The notes under the pieces were generated by a model. The model searched no databases. It saw nothing but the letters and a program-made list of their open reading frames with translations, and was not told where the DNA came from. The position numbers were made by a program, and so were the translations under genes. Of a DNA stretch of 64,000 bases, positions 61,348-64,000 are shown piece by piece; the stretch's first letter is position 1; each line of letters starts with the position of its first letter. The stretch is from Pelagibacter sp047722505 (GTDB lineage: Bacteria > Pseudomonadota > Alphaproteobacteria > Pelagibacterales > Pelagibacteraceae), in contig NZ_CP159814.1 in assembly GCF_047722505.1 (NCBI RefSeq), positions 496,001 to 560,000 on the forward strand. Reading direction: 5' to 3'.

Positions 61348-62604
61348 ATGAGTAAGATTTTAAAGATAAGAGCCCGTCAAGTTTTTGATAGCCGAGGAAA
61401 CCCAACAATTGAAGCGGAAGTTTATTCAAAAAATTTAAGTGCATCAGCTATTTGTCCATCAGGTGCTTCAACTGGAACTTACGAAGCATTTGAAAAAAGA
61501 GACAACAATAATAAAAAATATTTAGGTAAAAGTGTTTTAGGTGCAGTCAATTTAGTTAACACAAAAATTTCAAAAAAATTAATAGGTGCAAATATTCATA
61601 ATCAAACACGTATAGATACAATTTTAATTAATCTTGATGGCACCCGCCAAAAAACAAGTTTAGGTGCTAATGCTATTTTAGCTGTGTCTATGGCTGTAAA
61701 GAAACTTTCTGCTAAAATTAAGAGAGTCCCTTTATATAAAACTTTTTTAGTAAAAAATAATTACAGATTACCTTACCCATTAATGAATATTATTAATGGT
61801 GGAGCGCATGCTAATAACAGATTGAGAATTCAAGAGTTCATGATTAGACCTGATAAAGCCAAGAGTTTTTCAGAAGCTATGAGAATATGTTTTGTTGTAA
61901 TTAATAATTTAAGAAAGCTGATTATAAAAAAGGGTTTATCAACATCTGTAGGAGATGAGGGAGGCTTTGCACCAATGATTAGTAGCAATGAAAAAGCTTT
62001 GGATTTAGTTGTTGCTGCAATTAATAAGTCTGGTTTTAAAAATGGTAAAGATGTTTCGATTTGTTTAGATGTTGCAGCAAATGAATTAATTAAAAAAGAT
62101 AAATATTCTATTCATTCAAAAAAATTTGTTTCGGTAGATCAATCTATTAAAGAATATAAAAAAATAATAAATAAATACAAAATTAAATCTATTGAAGATC
62201 CATTTGGAGAAAATGATTGGATGGCATGGAGTAAATTAATGAAAAATACTAATAATGTGCAAATAGTCGGAGATGATTTGTACGTAACTAATTTAGAAAG
62301 ACTTAAAAAGGGTTTTTTAAACAACTCGTCAAATTCGATATTAATTAAACTTAATCAAATTGGTACGGTATCTGAAACACTTGAAGTTATTAAGTTTGCA
62401 CAAATTATTGGGTATAAAACAATAATTTCTCATAGATCTGGAGACAGTGAAGACACTTTTATAGCAGACTTTGCTGTAGGTACAAATTCAGATCAAATCA
62501 AAACTGGATCATTAGCAAGATCCGAACGTGTTGCAAAATATAATCAATTATTACGTATAGAAGAAGAGCTTGGAAAAAAAGCATCAATGAGTAAAATTCA
62601 TTGA
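61348..62604 (+). CDS. eno: enolase
   Basis: Interconverts 2-phosphoglycerate and phosphoenolpyruvate, which KdsA also uses. The 418-residue protein has ARQVFDSRGNPTIEAEV, PSGASTGTYEA, MNIINGGAHANNRLRIQEFMI, GDEGGFAP, and the late IGDD-like VQIVGDDLYVTN, LIKLNQIGTVSETLE and SHRSGDSEDTFIADFAVGT. Its TGA stop overlaps the ftsB ATG by one base. Confidence 0.97.
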   Translation: MSKILKIRARQVFDSRGNPTIEAEVYSKNLSASAICPSGASTGTYEAFEKRDNNNKKYLGKSVLGAVNLVNTKISKKLIGANIHNQTRIDTILINLDGTRQKTSLGANAILAVSMAVKKLSAKIKRVPLYKTFLVKNNYRLPYPLMNIINGGAHANNRLRIQEFMIRPDKAKSFSEAMRICFVVINNLRKLIIKKGLSTSVGDEGGFAPMISSNEKALDLVVAAINKSGFKNGKDVSICLDVAANELIKKDKYSIHSKKFVSVDQSIKEYKKIINKYKIKSIEDPFGENDWMAWSKLMKNTNNVQIVGDDLYVTNLERLKKGFLNNSSNSILIKLNQIGTVSETLEVIKFAQIIGYKTIISHRSGDSEDTFIADFAVGTNSDQIKTGSLARSERVAKYNQLLRIEEELGKKASMSKIH

Positions 62605-62906
62605 TGTTGGGTAAATTAAAAAAAAATTATTTTTTATTAATCTCTACTTTTTTAATACTTTATTTTTTCTTTAACCTTTTAGATGGTGAAAGAGGCCTTT
62701 TTTCTTATTTTAAAAAAAATGAAATTCTAATAAATCTAAAGATTGAAGAGGCTAATTTATCTAACAAAATCAAAGATCTTGAATTTAAAAATTCTCTATT
62801 AAGTACTAAATTAGACCTAGATTATGTTGAAACCTTAATTAGAGAAAAATTTATGTTTGGCAAAGAAGGGGAGACCCTTTATATAATTAAAAAGAATGAC
62901 AATTAA
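62604..62906 (+). CDS. ftsB: FtsB/DivIC-like septum formation protein
   Basis: Small bitopic cell-division protein that joins FtsL and FtsQ. The 100-residue product has one membrane helix (about residues 11-25) and a coiled-coil-like segment (about residues 40-66, IEEANLSNKIKDLEFKNSLLSTKL), followed by DYVETLIREKFMFGKEGETLYII, the usual end of this family. It overlaps lipA by 11 bp. In many alphaproteobacteria the pyruvate dehydrogenase genes lie between these two. Confidence 0.88.
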   Translation: MLGKLKKNYFLLISTFLILYFFFNLLDGERGLFSYFKKNEILINLKIEEANLSNKIKDLEFKNSLLSTKLDLDYVETLIREKFMFGKEGETLYIIKKNDN

Positions 62907-63840
62907 ACCAAGACATCCAGAAAAAGTTAACAAACCAGTAAATCCAATTAAAAAAAAACCTGATTGGATAAGGTCTAAATTAACTAATAGCAAAGAATTC
63001 TTCTTAACCAAGACTATTGTTAATCAAAATAATTTAGTAACAGTTTGTCAGGAAGCAAATTGTCCAAATATTACAGAATGCTGGAGTAAGCGTCATGCTA
63101 CATTTATGATTATGGGAGACACCTGTACAAGAGCATGTGCTTTCTGTGATGTTAAAACAGGAAAGCCTGAAAATTTAGATCCATTTGAGGCTTACAAAAT
63201 TTCAAATGCAGTTCACAAACTTAATCTTAAGCATGTTGTTATAACTTCTGTTGATAGAGACGATTTAGAAGATGGAGGTTCCAATCATTTCTTTGATGTA
63301 ATTACAGCCACAAGAAAAAAAAACCCTCAAACTTCAATTGAAGTTTTAACCCCAGATTTTTTAAGAAAAGGGGATGTTTATAAAAAAATTTTAGAAGCAG
63401 ACTTAGATGTTTTCAATCATAACATTGAAACAGTACCAAGACTTTATTTAAAAGTTAGACCAGGTGCAAGATACTTTGGTTCATTAGAACTTTTAAAGAA
63501 TGTAAAAAAAATTAATAAAAAAGTTTTTACTAAATCAGGGCTAATGGTTGGTTTAGGAGAGAGTAAAGATGAATTAATTCAGGTAATGGATGACTTAAGA
63601 TCTGCAGATGTAGACTTTTTAACAATTGGGCAATATTTACAACCCTCAGCAAAACACCATCCACTTGAGAGATATTACCATCCAGATGAATTTAAGGACT
63701 TAGAAAATATTGCAAAGTCTAAAGGTTTTTTATTAGTTTCTTCTTCACCACTTACAAGATCTTCTTATCATGCTGATGAAGACTTTGCTCAATTACAAAA
63801 AAATAGATTAGAAAAGTATAATGCCCAAAGCCTCAGTTAA
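62896..63840 (+). CDS. lipA: lipoyl synthase
   Basis: Radical SAM enzyme that inserts two sulfurs into protein-bound octanoyl groups of 2-oxoacid dehydrogenases and the glycine cleavage H protein. In the 314-residue protein the auxiliary 4Fe-4S cluster uses Cys51, Cys56 and Cys62 (CQEANCPNITEC) and the radical SAM cluster uses Cys77, Cys81 and Cys84 (CTRACAFC). The late RSSYHADE contains the conserved Ser ligand. Overlaps the RatA-like gene by 20 bp. Confidence 0.96.
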   Translation: MTIKPRHPEKVNKPVNPIKKKPDWIRSKLTNSKEFFLTKTIVNQNNLVTVCQEANCPNITECWSKRHATFMIMGDTCTRACAFCDVKTGKPENLDPFEAYKISNAVHKLNLKHVVITSVDRDDLEDGGSNHFFDVITATRKKNPQTSIEVLTPDFLRKGDVYKKILEADLDVFNHNIETVPRLYLKVRPGARYFGSLELLKNVKKINKKVFTKSGLMVGLGESKDELIQVMDDLRSADVDFLTIGQYLQPSAKHHPLERYYHPDEFKDLENIAKSKGFLLVSSSPLTRSSYHADEDFAQLQKNRLEKYNAQSLS

Positions 63841-64000
63841 GAGATTAATTGAATGTAATAAAAAACAATTAGTTGATCTTGTTCTAGATATTGAAAGTTA
63901 CCCAAAGTTTATACCTTATTGTTTAGGTGCAAAAATTCATGAAAAAAAGGAAGAAAATAATCTAATCTTAATAATTGCTGATCTCACAATAGGCAAGGGT
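63821..64000 (+). CDS. RatA/COQ10-like START-domain protein (3' end beyond the window)
   Basis: Partial gene: the first 60 codons from ATG at 63821. The peptide starts MPKASVKRLIECNKKQLVDL and goes on VLDIESYPKFIPYCLGAKI, the opening of the polyketide-cyclase/START proteins of the RatA/COQ10 group, thought to bind ubiquinone or act on the ribosome. Position just after lipA matches alphaproteobacterial gene order. The start overlaps the lipA end by 20 bp. Confidence 0.85.
   Translation, partial: MPKASVKRLIECNKKQLVDLVLDIESYPKFIPYCLGAKIHEKKEENNLILIIADLTIGKG

Noticed and set aside
1..64000. CRISPR arrays, insertion sequences, prophage or integron genes, toxin-antitoxin pairs
   Set aside because: No regularly spaced repeats, transposase or integrase motifs, or toxin-like gene pairs were seen; the window is collinear core genome.

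Overview
This window reads as a stretch of the core chromosome of a streamlined, AT-rich marine alphaproteobacterium, most likely SAR11 (Pelagibacterales). The case is: low G+C by eye (not computed), A/T-ending codons and Lys/Asn/Ile-rich proteins; spacers mostly below 100 bp and many TAATG or ATGA overlaps; alphaproteobacterial gene order (tig-clpP-clpX-lon-tRNAs-nuoA to N-birA-coaX-rnj-proS-lol-dnaE; rpsB to lpxB; trpE-G-D-C-lexA; pyrG-kdsA-eno-ftsB-lipA-ratA); and a GTTC-N7-GTTC SOS box before lexA. I saw no rRNA, insertion sequence, prophage, integrase or CRISPR array. I place the organism in SAR11 with moderate confidence, because other AT-rich marine alphaproteobacteria share much of this layout.

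Layout. 0-5.1 kb: transport (TRAP permeases DctQ/DctM, a reverse-strand DMT exporter, an NCS1 permease followed after 4 bp by a short-chain dehydrogenase). 5.1-8.4 kb: the least ordinary part, with a DUF3047 protein, a YbgC thioesterase, a type-5 uracil-DNA glycosylase, an exported histidine phosphatase, DUF1289 and four small genes of 39-58 codons. 8.4-14.5 kb: tRNA-Leu, trigger factor, ClpP, ClpX, Lon. 14.5-14.7 kb: tRNA-Val and tRNA-Asp. 14.8-28.7 kb: a 14-gene complex I operon. 28.7-38.5 kb: birA, coaX, rnj, a DUF1467 gene, proS, lolC/E, lolD, dnaE. 38.6-50.4 kb: a candidate structured leader, then rpsB-tsf-frr-uppS-cdsA-dxr-bamA-skp-fabZ-lpxD-lpxA-lpxI-lpxB (translation start-up and outer-membrane/lipid A synthesis). 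50.4-57.8 kb, reverse strand: gltX, lexA, trpC, trpD, trpG, trpE and a PpiD-like chaperone. 57.8-64 kb: tpiA, secG, pyrG, kdsA, eno, ftsB, lipA and the start of a RatA/COQ10-like gene.

Most of the window is housekeeping. The points worth a second look are the rpsB leader with a visible pseudoknot, the small-protein cluster at 5-8.2 kb, two divergent start codons separated by 2 bp, a trigger factor that seems to share its transcript with tRNA-Leu and carries a His-rich plus Lys-rich tail, inverted repeats before clpX and between two divergent transporter genes, and several slots where genes usual in alphaproteobacterial neighbourhoods are absent (hupB, pyrH, rseP, moaC/moeA, comEC, pdh genes). 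I found no clear undescribed multi-gene system.
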